Source of the DNA: Clostridiales bacterium | Lineage (GTDB): Bacteria > Bacillota > Clostridia > Christensenellales > CAG-138 | Assembly: GCA_009783775.1 (NCBI GenBank) | Contig: WRCT01000030.1 | Location: forward strand, 1-14,532 | Reading direction: 5' to 3' | Length of the DNA: 14,532 nucleotides | In this document: piece after piece, positions 12,969 through 14,532 of the stretch | How the letters are laid out: each line of letters opens with the position of its first letter | Position numbering within the stretch: the first letter of the stretch is position 1 | Made by a program: the position numbers and the translations under genes | Notes under the pieces: generated by a model | The model's input: only the letters and a program-made list of their open reading frames with translations | Database searches by the model: none | Told to the model about the DNA's origin: nothing

Positions 12969-13897
12969 TTGGATACCTCCTTAAAACGGTCATATAGCCG
13001 CTTGAATATATTGTAGTTTTCTCGCAAGTCATCGGGCAGCTCCGCCGCCGCTATCACATCCAACTGTGGAAATTGGATGTGGTCGTGCAAATAGAATAGT
13101 CTTTCATAAAACTGTTCCTGTGTTTGAAACTTTCTGTCATCAAACGCGTCACAGCGCAGGGAAACAAGATAGGCGCGATCATCTGCTTCATCCGTTCTCA
13201 TGTCGCCGAAAAAGATACCGTACCGCGTAACTCCATCATGCTCTTTATAGCGAACGATATCCATGTTTTTCAGAAAAGCTGGCAAGACCGGAGGCTTGTT
13301 TAGGAAACAAGGACGCTGTTCGCAGTCAAGACATTTTCCATCGCAATCGTCCGCGAGAGATTCCGTTTCGGACATATGGTCATGCATCACATCAACCAAT
13401 ACAAAATCGCCTTTATATGACGCTGCGCCGTGCCAGTCTTCCTCGAAATTCTTAATTTCTGTTTCATTCGTGAATTTACGCTTTTCAATATCAAAGCGTG
13501 ATTGTTCGTCGAATGTTACCTCATAATACGCGCAAAAACTCTTAATTTTCTTTATGGCGCCTTCAAAAGACCTTGCGATATATCGTTCTTCCCATGATGT
13601 AGGCCCATCTTTTATTTTCGCCTCAAAAATACAGTTATCCTCTGCGGAAATAAACATCTCCCACTTTTCCTTTTCAAAGGCAATACAGCGTTCTGCCTGC
13701 GCCCTGGTCTTTTCGTCCTCTGTATCAGCCGCAATCAGCCGTAACAATTCAAGTCTCGTATTGTAGTCGGGCGCATATTTATACGCCAAAATCAGCAAAT
13801 CAAAGTCGGAAACCATGAACGAGGTTTCTTCGATTGCGTTTTGAAGCGTAGCTGAACAGGTCTCCGATACAATGCGTTTTGCGAGTTTTTCATTCAT
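12965..13897 (-). CDS. Hypothetical protein with C-x3-C-x2-C-x4-C cluster
   Basis: A 310-residue cytoplasmic protein I do not recognise. It has an N-terminal helical region (about 1-80) of charged repeats with tetratricopeptide-like spacing, a mixed middle region, and a cysteine cluster C185/C189/C192/C197 (CDGKCLDCEQRPC) that could hold a metal ion or iron-sulfur cluster. The C-terminal third (IVRYKEHDGVTRYGIFFGDMRTDEADD...) looks globular. I chose the ATG at 13897: a TACAAT -10-like box lies 7 bp upstream and there is no Shine-Dalgarno; the ATG at 13906 overlaps that box. It is first in the operon, and its stop overlaps the flavodoxin start, suggesting a redox link between the cysteine cluster and the flavin protein. 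It is more AT-rich than the surrounding genes. Confidence 0.75.
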   Translation of the reverse strand: MNEKLAKRIVSETCSATLQNAIEETSFMVSDFDLLILAYKYAPDYNTRLELLRLIAADTEDEKTRAQAERCIAFEKEKWEMFISAEDNCIFEAKIKDGPTSWEERYIARSFEGAIKKIKSFCAYYEVTFDEQSRFDIEKRKFTNETEIKNFEEDWHGAASYKGDFVLVDVMHDHMSETESLADDCDGKCLDCEQRPCFLNKPPVLPAFLKNMDIVRYKEHDGVTRYGIFFGDMRTDEADDRAYLVSLRCDAFDDRKFQTQEQFYERLFYLHDHIQFPQLDVIAAAELPDDLRENYNIFKRLYDRFKEVSK

Positions 13898-13904
13898 GAA
13901 TCTC

Positions 13905-13910
13905 ATTGTA
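13905..13910 (-). promoter_or_regulatory. Candidate extended -10 for the leftward operon
   Basis: TACAAT on the minus strand (13910-13905) is preceded by TGA, giving a TGn extended -10. No good -35 is visible. It lies 7 bp before the ATG at 13897 and 21 bp from the opposing -10 of the GNAT gene. Confidence 0.45.
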
Positions 13911-13928
13911 TCACAAACATCAAGATTA

Positions 13929-13937
13929 TGGTATAAT
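13929..13937 (+). promoter_or_regulatory. Extended -10 promoter for the GNAT gene
   Basis: TGGTATAAT (13929-13937) is a perfect TATAAT with the extended TGn. The ATG at 13944 starts 6 bp after it, so transcription would start at or next to the A of the start codon. No strong -35 is present, as is common with extended -10 promoters. Confidence 0.6.
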
Positions 13938-13943
13938 TTCCAT

Positions 13944-14522
13944 ATGATAAAAGGAAAGATTATTGATCTGGTTCCCGCCACATTGGACGACAGGCAAAAA
14001 GTATACGACTGGTGCTTTTGCTCAGAGACCACCCTGTCCCATTCCGGACCGCCGGATTACCCCGATGTGCCTATCCCGACCGCCGAAGAATTCTTTGCCG
14101 ACTATGCCCCGTACTTCTTCACCGGCGCGGCGCCGCAAGATGGGCAAGGGTTTATGATTGTGCATAAGGGCGAGCCCGTTGGTTTTATCAGCCACTGCTC
14201 TTTTCACTTAAAACCGCGCAAAGCCGAGCTGGATATTTGGTTAAGCAGCGAGGCCAACTGCGGCAAGGGATATGGCTCCGACGCCATCGCCGCCCTCGCG
14301 GGCCATCTCGAAAAATCGCTGGGTATGGAAGAATGCCTCATGCGCCCCTCGCACAAGAACGAAAGAGCCATTCGTTCGTATAAGAAAGCCGGATTTGAAG
14401 AATCCCTTGCCCCGCCCGACGACTACTTAAAGGATGAATATTTATCCGTCTACGGCGCGGGAGACTATGGCGCGGACGCGACCGCGCTACTGATAAGGAG
14501 GCACCCATGCCTGAACCATTGA
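13944..14522 (+). CDS. GNAT-family N-acetyltransferase
   Basis: A 192-residue acetyltransferase of the RimJ/RimL-like GNAT group, which transfers an acetyl group from acetyl-CoA to an amine, typically of a protein, peptide or drug. The acetyl-CoA-binding motif A is CGKGYGSDAIAALAGH (residues 106-121), on the strand after LDIWLSSEAN. Motif B is NERAIRSYKKAGF (139-151), which forms the conserved C-terminal helix and strand. The N-terminal segment MIKGKIIDLVPATLDDRQKVYDW is the usual start for the family, supporting the ATG at 13944 even though no Shine-Dalgarno precedes it. The substrate is unknown. Its last 16 bases overlap the start of the next gene. Confidence 0.92.
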   Translation: MIKGKIIDLVPATLDDRQKVYDWCFCSETTLSHSGPPDYPDVPIPTAEEFFADYAPYFFTGAAPQDGQGFMIVHKGEPVGFISHCSFHLKPRKAELDIWLSSEANCGKGYGSDAIAALAGHLEKSLGMEECLMRPSHKNERAIRSYKKAGFEESLAPPDDYLKDEYLSVYGAGDYGADATALLIRRHPCLNH

Positions 14523-14532
14523 AAAACCATCT
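14507..14532 (+). CDS. Start of a further gene, cut by the window edge
   Basis: AAGGAGG (14495-14501) is followed 5 bp later by ATG at 14507, which opens a frame MPEPLKNH... running off the window and overlapping the GNAT 3' end by 16 bp. This start resembles my memory of HEAT-repeat DNA alkylation repair proteins (M-x-EPLKN), but eight codons are too few to decide. The strong ribosome site and coupling to GNAT make a real gene likely. Confidence 0.6.

Overview
The window comes from an endospore-forming, moderately GC-rich anaerobic Firmicute, most likely class Clostridia. The evidence is a full-length spoIVA (spore-coat ATPase) beside gpr (germination protease), a YitT-family membrane protein, strong AGGAGG ribosome binding sites, and a type I dockerin, a module typical of plant-fibre-degrading Clostridia. 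It is chromosomal sequence with 16 complete genes plus the first codons of a seventeenth at the right edge. I see no rRNA, tRNA, CRISPR array, transposase or phage gene.

Layout, left to right. 28-1400: a small XRE-type regulator, then a leftward pair of an EamA transporter and a Cys-rich DUF6485-type protein. 1432-5004: a rightward operon of UDP-glucose 6-dehydrogenase, UDP-glucuronate 4-epimerase-like protein and an extraordinary secreted protein: signal peptide, an almost perfect eukaryotic ubiquitin, an X2-like module, two Ig-like repeats and a dockerin. 5001-5280: an element with nested inverted repeats and TTAA at both ends, which can fold as a three-way junction. Its two TTAA ends supply the stop codons of both flanking convergent genes. 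5277-6923: a leftward M3-family metallopeptidase lipoprotein. 7029-9577: spoIVA (with a good sigma-E promoter) and gpr, separated by about 190 bp of hairpins. 9653-11003: YitT and a cupin, convergent. 11190-11690: an AT-rich isochorismatase-like hydrolase. 11708-13897: a leftward four-gene operon (unknown Cys-motif protein, flavodoxin, small cupin, unknown protein). 13944-14532: a GNAT acetyltransferase overlapping the start of another gene.

The most exciting feature is the ubiquitin-dockerin protein. Mature residues 1-74 differ from human ubiquitin at only three positions as I recall the human sequence. All seven lysines and the Ile44 patch are kept, but the conjugating Gly75-Gly76 is Pro-Pro and the chain continues into other modules. 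Signal peptidase would release a protein starting at ubiquitin Met1. This looks like a eukaryotic gene captured by a bacterium and turned into a non-conjugatable, exported ubiquitin displayed through a dockerin. It sits 5 bp behind genes that make UDP-glucuronate and UDP-galacturonate, so it is probably co-expressed with envelope or capsule polysaccharide synthesis. What it binds is unknown.

A second theme is transcriptional. Several genes lack a Shine-Dalgarno sequence and have a -10-like hexamer only 5-8 nt upstream of the ATG (EamA, M3 peptidase, the unknown protein at 13897, GNAT), as expected for leaderless mRNAs. Other genes in the same window have textbook AGGAGG sites.
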